Origin: Klebsormidium nitens
Taxonomy: Eukaryota; Streptophyta; Klebsormidiophyceae; Klebsormidiales; Klebsormidiaceae
Direction: 5' to 3'
DNA: 64,000 nucleotides
Assembly: GCA_000708835.1 (NCBI GenBank)
Contig: DF237145.1
Location: 86,010-150,009, forward strand
Shown here: positions 1-11,300 of the stretch, one piece after another
How positions within the stretch are numbered: the first letter of the stretch is position 1
Layout: each line of letters opens with the position of its first letter
Notes under the pieces: model-generated
Databases searched by the model: none
The model's input: the letters and a program-made list of their open reading frames with translations, nothing else
Told to the model about the DNA's origin: nothing
Translations under genes and position numbers: made by a program

Positions 1-85
1 GTAGCCAAACCTGCCTGTACAACCTCAACTATCCCCGTTCGCTTTTATCGAATGACAAATGACACGTGTGCATTTCTGTCTACAG

Positions 86-3000
86 GCAACCTTGGCGGAG
101 GAGAAAGACGATTTGGCCCGACGGAAAGCGACGTCCGACCAAACGGTGACTGACCTAGAAACTAGACTGGCGGGAGAAACCAGGTTGCGGCTTGCCGCTG
201 AGGAGGCCCAAACCAGTTTGCGACTGGAAACCGAGAATCTTAAAAAGGTGGGCCTGCTTGTCACTCTCAAGAGGACGTTTCCTCTTTCTGGCCTTCTAAT
301 CTACGTCTTGACGGCCAGAAGAAGATGCAACGGACAAGAGTTGTAACCAGGTGCGTACACTGTGTCCAAGCGTCTTCTGTGATTCAGGCCCAGTGACTTG
401 ACTTTACATTCCTGTCGATCACCCGATATAAAAGCAGCCGATTGCGGGGACGGATTTCCACTGCAGAGTCGCTAGAATTCAAGGATTTAATCAAGCAGCA
501 GCGTTGTAAGACAGCGTAAGCATTGCGTTTGCATCGGTGAGATGATGTTAGTTCTTGAGACTTGGTTACAAAGCAGATTGCGTTATATACACGCATCATT
601 GTGCAGAATAAGAAAGCCACCATAAAGCTGAAAAGGGAACATTGACTAGAAGGGCTCCGTGCCGTCGCAGGACCATCGAGTTGCGCAAGAGGAAGCTCAC
701 AAGAGAGCGGAGCAGCGGCTCGCGAAAGAAACGGTAAGCAAGCTTGACGGACTTCGAAAGCTCCTTTTGTCACCTATTCAATGCGTCCATCAAATGCCAT
801 GTATCTGTCCTTTGGCCAGCATAAATCTAGGAGATTCATGCACACGGTTCGCCATCATGCTACAGACACCAGCAACTGAACGCCGCTCCTCGTATCCAAT
901 CTCGAATAAGAAATCTAAGATAAGGAACAGGGTCAGTGGGTGCGGTTCCTCAGACTGACTGTATTGGACTCAATCGCAACTTTCCCGCTTGACAAGGTAA
1001 GAGGACGCAGACTGTTACCAAGCTTCGACTTGAGAGATTAAATCAAAGACACGAGAGATTGCTGATTGACTTTCTTATGCGCAGGGTTTCTTACACGCCG
1101 CCGAAGAACGTGCCAAGGACGCTGAGGACCGACTTGCGTCCACTATTAACGAGATCGAATCGCTCCGGGGCTTGCTCGCCCGACAAAAAGACGACAATAA
1201 AGTTGCAGCCGCCCGGTTCCGGTCCGAAGAGGAGATTGCGCAGCACCAGATCCGGCGGCTAGAAGAAGCGCTGCAGGACGAGCGGAAGAACGGAAAGGAT
1301 GACGTGGCGCGGCTGAAGGCGAAACACGTGGCGGAGATCGAGGCGGCGGAGAAGGAAGCGGGGGCGCTGCGGAAGGCAAAAGACGACGCTCTGAGAGTGA
1401 GTCTCTCAATGATCTATTACGGGTCTTCAAGGATGACCGTAATTGACAAGTCGCCCACTCAGATCTTCAGACCGTGCACAACGTTAGGCGTCGGATCCTC
1501 TTCTTCAAGGAGGAGACGTTTTCTTCCAGAAACATCGAGCTGACTCCTATGACTGAAGATCCCTGCAAGCAGAAAAGACGGGACCCTCGGTACTTGCGGT
1601 GAGCATTATTGTCGCTTGATCAGTAGCTAAGCAATTTGCGAAGGATGGAATGCATTAGTGAGTGTATGGATGCTTTCCCCCCTTCTTCCGCAGAATTTTC
1701 TCAAGGGACGAAGCTCCCCAAGTTAGCCGAATCGACAGAGCACCCGTCTTGGAAAAGCTTCCACTATCTTATGAGCACAAGTTCCCCGCTACTTCTAAGC
1801 GCTCTCTGCTCCCGAACTTATATCAAAAAGTTGAACTCGCCGTTTTGAATCAGTACGCGCTTCTTTCAAAGCAGGAGTCTGAACGGTGTCAATCCGCGCT
1901 CCGAGCGTCGTCAGTAGAAGCAGCGGAACGCGTTGAGAGGGCGGAAAGGAAGGTGCGAGAAGAGAAGGTGCGCTGTGTCACATTCCTCTTTCCAGTCTAC
2001 GCTTATGTAGAGCTGCGTTTGCAAAACTCACGGGTGTGGCTGCTCAGGCAAAAGAAAAGTGACTCGCAGAGTAGATATCTGACCACTGATATGACAGACT
2101 CTTTAGACCAAACTTCGTTTGGTGTGAAATTCAGGCTGTACCTGGCGTTTTCTGACGTGAAATTTTTCTGTTTGTATCTCAATGCAATCGAGAGGGCGTA
2201 CCATCAAAGTCACTTCTCCGAATATGCAGCAACAGCCAAACCTTTGCTATCTATGTCAAAGGATGTTTTAACAAATATCATCACTGGAAGCGGCACTTTT
2301 ACTTTTTCTGCAGACTCCTTCGTCCCTTGAAACTTGTATTAGATTCCTCTCGACGGACGGTCTCAGTCAGCTCAACCTCCTTCGCAAAACCTGTCATAAA
2401 CTCCCGGTTTGGCTCAACCCAGGTCTGCTCAACCCCCTTCTCAAACCCTGTTTAAACCCCCATTTCGGATCCCCCCAGGACGCGGCCGTGAACGCGCTCC
2501 AGCGGCAGCTCGCGGCGCTCGACGCGCAAAAGGCGGCCGCGGCGGAGCAGAACGAGATCCTACAAAAGGAACTGAAGAAAGCCAGCAAGGCGCTTCTGTC
2601 CAAGACCGAGGAGTGCGAGCGCGCGCTCGCGCGCGAAGAGGCGGAGCGGCAGGGCGGGGAGGCGCGGCGCGCGGAGGCCGACGCGCGTGCTGAGGCGGCG
2701 CTGGCAGAGGCGGTGAGAAGAAAATTTTGGTTCTTTCTCGCGTCGCCGAGCTTTGGACGTCTCCCGGAAGAGAACTTCGTGTGACGTGGACATATGGTGG
2801 TTGCTGCGCGCTCGTCGCTCACTAATATGGGGCCGATTCTGGCGCACTTTTCAAGAGTCATTCCAAGGAGAGTTTTATTGCGTCCAGTTTTGAAGTTCAC
2901 AGCTTCACTCAGCCGGCTACAAGAACCTTTCAATCTTAACAGGTTTGATCCAGTAAGGGCATATGTTCCCTTTCTCCAAGGTTGAAGAAACCGAAGAAAC

Positions 3001-4579
3001 CCATACCCTAGGTGCTGCGTGCTTTGCGAGGCCATCTGTTCTCTGTTCTCGCGCTTCTCTATGGCGAGCCCTCACAACCAACAACATTACAGCGGAAACA
3101 CCTTTGTGACGTACATTCGTGTCCTAAGGATGCAGTATCCGTCGCTGATCGAAAGAAACAGGGACATCCACACCTCAAACTTGTCAGAAATCAGAGGTCC
3201 TGGCCATCTCAACTGCGGTGGTTTGTTAGCAAGAACGAGTTTGCGGGACTGCGGAAAACCGACTGACCAACTTCTCAAGTCTTTTCTCTCGTTATCAACA
3301 GGCGCAAAACAAGCACAAATGGACCACCGCTGAGGAGCAAATGCGAGTGCTTCGAAGTGAGCTGGCAGAGTTGAAAGCGCAGAAGACGACCGCCGAGCAA
3401 CAGATCAAGCAGGTGAATTCCTCTAGGAAGCTGCCTGTTCGCTAACCAACTGCTCGCGAAAAGGTCATGAAAAACCTCTGCCTATTTCCTTTGTTGGAGC
3501 GAGCAGTCTGGCTGGGTAGCTCTATTCAAAGGGTCTGCGCCCGGATCAGAATCTTAGTAATCTATTCGCTGGTACTCAGATTTGCGATGACTCGCTGGGG
3601 CTGCGTCCGGTCTCGATCAGCATCGCTGTTGAAAGGGGTGCCGGGTGTCCCGATTGATTGCATTGGCATCAGGAGCCGGTCAGATTGGTGTAAAAAAGTC
3701 AGTGCGGTCCTTGCTTGATCATAATGAACAATGGCCGCAGACTGCGAACTAATGAACTTACCGCTTGATTCGGCCCGCTGTCAATCTTGCAGATTTCTTT
3801 CAGACTTGGACATGACGCCCTTAACCCAGGACTTTTGCCCATTTGCGATTTGAATGTGGCAGAAAGGCCTTTGTCAATGAGAATCCCGACAGAAACTTTG
3901 CTACGTTGCAGCAAGCAAGCGACCGGAGGCGGCACGAAGAAGAACTTGCCGACTCGAAGGCCGCATTCGAAGCCGCCCAACGAAGCATCAAAGAGGTGAG
4001 CACTAGTTTAATGCTGTCTCCCGTCCTTTCCGCACAGTCTTCCTCGAATCCGTAACCCGAGACATGAGGTTTACAGCAAGAGAATTTGAGGACCCAACTC
4101 CCAGGGAACAGGTGACTGTGGGAGAGTCGCCGCGACTAAAAGAAGTGAGTTATCCTCGTAGCAGAAGTACGCAATCCAAACTTGGATGGAAGGTCTTCTA
4201 CGAAGTGCCATTGAAAGCGCACAAATTGTGTTTGTGCGAGTCGATCCCTCTTGAGCAGAATATGAATTTCTCACATTCAGCAACATTCTGTTCTTCCTAA
4301 AAGCACCGAAAACAGTCGAATGCTGCTGCGTTCAGCCTCCGTTGCAGCCCCAAAACGTCATTCGGACGAAGTTATACACCGGTTTTAACAGAGGATATCC
4401 GCCTTTCTCGTTCCGTGCAGCTTCAAGCGGAGATCGACCGGCGGAACGCAGAGGCGGAGCGCCGCCTCGCGGGCGCGGAGGCGGCTCTGTCTGATTGGTC
4501 GCGACAGCAATTTGCGGCGCTTAGAGCGGCCAATACCGGGTCTGGGTCTCAACCCACCAGAATGGCTATGCGTTCTTAG
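86..4579 (+). CDS. Coiled-coil protein, 3' part of gene (5' end outside window)
   Basis: Eight exons, all joined in phase 0: 86-247, 671-733, 1085-1396, 1872-1967, 2479-2712, 3302-3412, 3912-3995 and 4421-4579, ending in TAG. Together they encode about 406 residues. The translation is rich in Glu, Lys, Arg, Ala, Leu and Gln with heptad-like spacing (for example RRLEEALQDERK, QNEILQKELKKA), so it is a long alpha-helical coiled coil; the last 20 or so residues (after DWSRQQF) are not helical. I see no catalytic domain, signal peptide or membrane segment. It could be a cytoskeletal, Golgi or myosin-tail-like protein, but nothing decides between these. The first exon opens after a clear acceptor, so the gene continues to the left. 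Exon 4 is the least certain, because a weaker donor lies 13 bases upstream. The gene converges on the cyclase gene. Confidence 0.72.
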
Positions 4580-5389
4580 TCTCCCCTTTCCATCAATCGT
4601 GTCTTCTTACTTAAAATATCATTTGGGTACAGCGGTCTAGCGCACTCTCCCTTCAGGATGGGTTCGAATCTCTAGTGCGGCTGCTGTCCCGGTTTGCATG
4701 ACCGACGTCCGGAGGACGGGACGACAGGAGCTCAGCAGACGGTCAATGAGTCAATGACACGCTGCAGACTCAAGCTTTGTGCGCTGGGTCATTCGATCTC
4801 CGGGTACAGCAGCAGATGCATCAGGTTGTACACAATGTTATAAATGATTGACGCCTAATTGTCATTGTGACTCACGTACCACGACATTTTCAAGTTTCGC
4901 ATGGCTATGTGATGCGTCATCTTTCACAATGTCCGGGATCACACCATACCATGTATGGCGTAGAGTGGTGACTGAGTTGATGGTGAGGGGACCCATTTGC
5001 TGACGGTAGCCTTTGCAATGTAGTGATCGAGTTCACTAGATCGATTGTCCTGGCACCTGACTGATCATAACATACGATGCGCGTGGGCGTGCAATCATGT
5101 ACACCGTCGTACCGCTAACACGCGGGCCAGCTTCAGCGTTTCTTTGCTTGATAGAGTATTCACGTCTGCTTCTTGCAGTCTAATTGAAGCAAAGAGAGAT
5201 CACAAGTTGTACAGAGCGCTTACATATCAGCACCTCTGGATCCGACGTTCGTGTTCGTTTCTCAAAACTATTTCGTTCTGTCATTTTGTCCCAATTCAAC
5301 ACTATTGTGTTCAACATTACACTACAATGATCAGCCGCGCGAGCATCAATCATCTTGTTCTGCTTGCCTGCTCTTTGTACAGTCGATCC
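4580..5389. other. Intergenic, convergent 3' ends
   Basis: About 810 bases between the stop of the coiled-coil gene and the stop of the cyclase-phosphodiesterase gene. It should hold both 3' UTRs. No coding exon is supported. A short stretch near 4635-4680 contains a tRNA B-box-like GGTTCGAATCT but does not fold as a tRNA by eye. Confidence 0.6.
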
Positions 5390-8368
5390 TCAGAACACTT
5401 TGCGTCGACTTGCTTGAAGTTTCCAAAACTTGCGGGTCTCATCAAGGTTGTCCAAGAGCGAATCTATCCCTGTGCATGGTGCCAACGCCGCTAGGAGCTT
5501 GAATAAGGGGATGGTCACTTTCTCGCACCAATAGAGCTGCATTCAATTAAGGTGGAGATAGAGTAAGTGAAGGTCATCGATAACACTGGTTTGTATGTAT
5601 GAGCAGCTTGGAGGGGAGTGATTTGACTGGTGAATTGCGGATCAGAAAGGGTTATAGTCTTCGGTTAACAAGATTTGCCTTTGGCAGGCACCGTATAACA
5701 GTTGCTTATGAATGTTTAGGCACCAGTACAAATGAACTCGCTTTTCTATTTTTGGGTTTGAGAGTATAAAAAGAGACAACCAAGCCGGAGAACTCCGCAT
5801 CGAGATCGACATGAAAATCCTAGAAATTCGACACATCCAAGTCCATCCATATGAGTCGTAGTGCGTTACCTGCGATTGGTACAAATCCGCTTCGACAAGC
5901 TTCGCGCTGGGGGACTCTTTCATCCCCAAGGCCCGCTCAATGTCGATCTGCAGGGACACAGATCTCGAACGGTAAATTCAGAGAAAATCTTGAGTCTCAA
6001 AGATTTTGAAAGGGTTTCGGACAAACATTCTGCTCGCAGCGGCAGTTTGAGATATTTGGAACCGCAATCGAATGAGGTCTCAACAAGCTGCGCCGTAGTC
6101 TCTCGATCGACTCGTTAAATCTCTTCAAGATCGGGCTTACCTGGTTCCGAAACTCGGCGTACAGGCGTGCAACCCAGAACTGCGCCGCCTGCGGTCCCCG
6201 GGCTTCGTTGCCGATGTCAGCGCCTGCACGGTGGGCAGAAAGTGACGTCAAACAAGAAAGAAGAAAAGATCCGTTCTGGTCTCACAATGGAATTCTGATT
6301 AGATGCTACCCCGTTCTATCCCTTGTTTTGATCTGTCAATTTTAATCCAGCGAGGAGGCTGCCAATCAACTTCTCTCAGACGTGCGTTAGGAGGCGAAGC
6401 AAAGATGGAGATAAGTCCGCCTCGAAGGATGCGCAGAGGTCTTCAGCGTCAACCACTTGGAAACGCTTTGATGATGCAGTAAAGCCTATTCCCCTCAGCG
6501 CCTGTACAAAGTTTGCAGCACGCTTTCAACGGAATCTGTGGGCAGGAGCCAGAAAATATGCGTTGACAGTCTTAGGAAAAACGGAAAAGAAGATCACGCA
6601 TGTGAAAGCTTACAATATCACGAGCAGGCTCGCTGAAGTTGCGGATTTTAACGATATCCTTTATCCATCACGCTCAAGCCCTAGGTTCTAAATCCCCTCA
6701 ACCTCTGAACTTTCATACCTCTGGAATCTCAAACTCAGAAAGGAACCGGCAGAGGAACCGTGAGTAAGCAAATGGATCCTACATTTCATGAGCAGGCTCG
6801 CCAAGAAGTTGCGGTTCGACCGGTCCCGCCAGTCGACGCCCATCTCCGCCCACCGGCGCCACTTTTGCAGAAGCGTCCCGTGCCGCGCCATGTCGGTCGC
6901 GCCGATGCCTGCCACGTCAGCGGGAATTCAGCATGACGTTATCAAAGATCACGCGCAACGCGTGAACTTTACCTGGGGCCGGCTTTAAAGTCGCGTGGAG
7001 GTCGCGATCGAAATGTTACCATAAGCTGATGTTTGCGCAGGAGCAAGCGTGCGACCTCATCTCGTGCAGCCCTGATTTGAGGGACTTTGGAGGATTATTC
7101 CGGAGAGCCATTTTTCACGGCGAAACTGCTTTGATATGAGCCGTGAGTTCTGCTTTCGAGATTGCGCAGAAAGAAGTAGTGCGCTATAGTAAGTGCGATA
7201 CAAGTCCTGGCAAGCAACCGTCCCAGGTTTTCGACCAGATTAAGTACATTTACTTACCGCTTAGAATCAACACGTCCCTCCCAATCGAACGAGCCAATTG
7301 CTTTGGCTCTTCACTTTGAGTGCCTTGCGCCTTAGGGGAAGCACCTAGACTGGCGCAATCGTCCAACTACGTCATCAAGCAAGGCGTCAAGAGGGAGCGC
7401 CGACTCACACTCCGCCACGGTGTCAAGCAGCCTCGCCCGGTCCGATTCGGACAGCTCGCTCAAGATGTCCGTTTCGGATGCGCTCAGCAGGGTTTCGAGG
7501 TTTTGAAAGTGGAGGCGCTCGTTGGTGCTCGTCGGGAAGCGCTTCGCGGCCGGCGCCTGAATCTCCTTCAGGAAGTCGTTGGTCAGGCCCACGTGGCCCA
7601 GGTCGTGACACAAGCCTGACGTCATGGAAGAAGTTAGAGCCGTGGCTTGGAACCGGGGGGGAGATTTGGCATAAGAAGGAAGGAAGAACATTAGCTTGAG
7701 ACCTGGTACCACTTGTAAAAAGAAAAGTCGTGGTTCACTTGGGCCAAGTCCTGACACAGACCTGATCACCCGGATTGGCGGATTCTGAAGGTAACATAAA
7801 CATAAGGCTTCCGAAATTCAAAGGCATTTATCCACCCACTTGCGATGGGCACTGCGTCGACCTTGAGCGGCACTTGTGCGCGCATCTGGATGTCGGCTCC
7901 AAAGCACGTCCCTACACTCCGAAAGCACGGACCGACTCACCCGCGAGCAACAGCAGACCATCCCGAAGTTCTCAGCACTCTAGTTGTCGCCTTAAAACCC
8001 TGTGTCAGAAAGCATCCGGAAGCCCAAGCCTTACAAAGTTTTAGCGCGCTTACCCGCGATCAGCACGGCCGCGACCTCGAGCGGCTCCAGTTTCGCGCGC
8101 ACCTCCGGCCAGCCTAGAAACACGCACAGCATCTGGACCACGTTGTACACGTGGCACATGTTGTGGTACGGCACGCGGTCGTCGTGCTGCGCGTCCACGT
8201 GGCGCGCGAAGCGCTCGAGCAGGCACGTGTCGATCTTCAGCGCGTCCAGCGCGCCCGCGGCGACCATCAGGCTGACGATGCCAGGGACGAGGTCGCCCCG
8301 GGTTAGTGACAGGGCGTCGACGAGGGGGAAACCGAGGGCGGGAGAATCGCCCGAGGCGCTGGAAATTG
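5390..8368 (-). other. Class I cyclic nucleotide phosphodiesterase domain exons
   Basis: Exons 8368-8054, 7615-7409, 6908-6783, 6223-6141, 5947-5870 and 5536-5390. PYHNMCHVYNVVQ carries the catalytic and first metal-binding histidines (about 1163 and 1167). CHDLGHVGLTNDFL is the HD signature (about 1203-1207). NERLHFQNL and GATDMARH follow, and KCADIGNEAR holds the last metal-binding Asp (about 1313). The invariant purine-clamp Gln is probably in YQSQLYW. The domain ends at TGA 5390. It hydrolyses cAMP and/or cGMP; sequence alone does not fix the preference. The Asp usual in H-x-x-D-V is Asn here (HVYNV), which is not a metal ligand. Confidence 0.88.
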
Positions 8369-11300
8369 CTGCGGTGGCAAGGAAAAAGTTAAGAGAGAAG
8401 CTAAGAGAGAAGCGAAAGCCAACCTCCCAATCGAATTGCGGCGATGGACTCGAGTCTCGTCGAAACTTTCTACAACTCAATTCAAGCAGAACGGGCAAGT
8501 TGGACCGGTTGAGAAACTCCTTCTGCAAAGACTACTTACAAAACGAGTTTCAAGCTGGCACTGAGCTGAGGCAATCTCTTTCGATTCTTTCTGTCAGAAG
8601 AGAGCGAACTCCTTCTCTATTCATGCCTTTATCGTCTTTTTCCAGGCGTCTCAATGATCGCAGTAGCTTGCTATCGAGGAGAGCCCATCAATGAATCTGG
8701 AAGTCCTCTCTTCTAACTTAAGCTTCTTTTGGTCTCCGCTTACCCGTTTCAGGCAGCGGAGGGGAACCCCCCAGCGTGTGCTTCGGCCCCGTGACGAGGT
8801 AAGAGATCATGATACCCTTGCCCTTGATGTGAATAGGCTCTCGCTCCTGGCAGGAAAAGTCTTCCGCGATCTCGTCCCGGGTCTCCTTGGAGATATTCAC
8901 ACAGCCCAGCACGCCGTTGGTCTCCATGCGGCTGGCAACGTGCGGTCATATCGTGTCAAGGAGAATTTCACAACCCTTTTCAGAGGACGCGTTAACGGAT
9001 AATGAATGTGACAGAAGGGTTGCGGTTGCCCGAAAACAGTCCGAGTCTTGGAAAGAAGAAGTGTCAGGGCATTCCTGAAGCAGCAGACTTAACTGTTTAG
9101 CGACAAGCGGCGTGATAAACAGGCCCCATGTGCTTGACATTCAAAGAAGATTGAAAAGAAGCTTGCTGGGTATCGAGAGCGAGACTTCAGAATCATTCCG
9201 ACTGCCGAAGCGTCCTTCAGCGTCAATTTCCCCCTCCTAACACAGACATCATATCAACAGACCAGGGGGCAAGGGAGTGCTTCGGAGGATGTATTGACTG
9301 TGTCGCCCCAAATATCGTAGATGAACTTCCGTGTTCCTGCAGAACATGTAAGGAAAACCCTCAGCCCTGCTTGCCAATCGATGAGTCCTTGGAGACGATG
9401 TAAACATAAATGCCCGCAATATTGTACTATTCGGACCGAAGACTTTAGAAAGTGGGCGACCATGATTGGCGCTTATTCGCCAGGTGCCGGCGTGCAGAAA
9501 AGGCACGAGTTCAAGAGAACCAGACCAGCAAAACTCAGCATTCATGCTGGCACGCCGAGAAAGCCTAAAGTCTCGACAAACATCACCCAATCCAATTCCG
9601 GAAGTTCCTTTTCCGCCCCGCCCCATGCTTAAACAACGCACGGGCTTGAGATAAGTGTCCATCCCGAGTGGTTGCTACACACAAGCAGACTCGTTCATGG
9701 TAAATGCTAGGGTGTCTCTCCACCTGTAAGTTCAACAACCACCGGCCCAGTTTTCAAAACATGGCGCGCGTCGATGCTGAAGCCAAAGATAAGGGCAAAA
9801 GCACGCACTTCTATCACCGTCGCAACCAATCTGATAAGAGCAGAAAGGAAGCACAAGTTTCCATGACCGAACCCAAATATCACAAGCAACCCCGGACCCG
9901 TATATCCACACCAAAGCGCGCGTCATGCTGGACCCCAACATGAAGCAAATCTTTTTTACTGTCATCAACGCAAATAACGAGAAAGAAGAAGAGGGTTGTA
10001 CGTAACCCAACCCGATTATCACCTGTAACCCCTGCCACGACCGGCCCCGTATTTACACCGAATCGCGCGTCGATGCTGGACCCCAGCATGAGGTTGATCT
10101 GCTTAATGGAGAACGCCAAGTCGAGCGCCATTTGCACCGTCGCGTGCGCGTGGTCTAAGCGCTCGCGCGGAAGCCCGCACGCGGCCATGTAGCCGTCCCT
10201 GTGCAGAGGAGTCTAGTGTTTAGGCTTTTAGGGTTTTAGGGAGATGGACCGTCGCTTGCGCGTGGTCTAAGCGCTTGCGCGGAAGCCCGCACGCGGCCAT
10301 GTAGTCGTTCCTGCGCAACACGGTCCGTTTTGCGCGGCGCCTCCGTTTTACGTGGTCGTTTCCTTTGCGCCGTGTCACAATGAGCGTCTTGATGTGGTGT
10401 TACCGTCATATAACATGCGGGCGATCGAAGAAAGGCGGTGTCCTAGGATCACTAAATAGGCGTGCCCCGTAAACGAAATCTCCTTAATACTAACGCGTTT
10501 TAGCGATCCTTCTGAGCTTTGCCTACCGTGAGAAACGCTCTTCTTTCCTTCGACCCCTTGTCTTTGTCAGCTTCTTGATCCTTCTCAGAACATGCTTTCC
10601 TACTCCTTTCTGCTCTTGCTTCCCGCTACTTCTGTTCTTTCACGTTCATTACATCTGGATCAATTACCGCTTAAACGATCTGCAGTCCCAGAAGATCTTG
10701 ATTGACCATGTCTTTCATACGTTGAGAAAGGTCGAGTTGTTGAAAAGTCATCTCGACGGACTTACCCAATGGTCTTGATTTTCTGCACACGAACAAACGA
10801 AGGTAGCGTCAGGAGCCAAATCAGCAGTGACAAGGTGAGGTTTGCAATTCCGCTGATTGAGATCAAAACCGATACAGCTCGCTGTGACCTATCAGCAACC
10901 ATTCTTGAATTACCCAGCAATTTACTTTTGTGCTCCCTTGTTAGTCTCAGTTCGGCAATGCTGGGAACCCGTTTCAAACAGAAATGAACACCGTTCTATA
11001 AGGACCACGAGGAGACTACGGCTCACAAAACTGATGAGCTGTCAATCGCTCGGGACAAACCTAATATTCTTACCTCTCCGCCGTGCCGCCCCACGATGCT
11101 ATCGAACACAGCATGCTGCAAAGGGGCGAGAGGAAATCAGCTCCTTATGCGACGGGCACGAGGAGACCGGAAACAGAACCTGAATCATTTGCAGGAGGAG
11201 AGCAACAATGTCGAAAGAAACATATGAACGCGCAGAAAGATGGAGACGAAGGGCTGCTAAAGCTCGCACTCGTCATGTGCATTTCATTTTACTTGCTTTG

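Noticed and set aside
4635-4690. Possible tRNA gene
   Set aside because: A B-box-like GGTTCGAATCT and a loose A-box are present, but there is no anticodon arm and the acceptor stem does not pair. At most a tRNA-derived remnant.
9700-9995. Extra cyclase domain (FGFSIDARHVLKTGPVVV)
   Set aside because: It is a partial, frame-broken copy of the adjacent cyclase exon, not a second catalytic domain.
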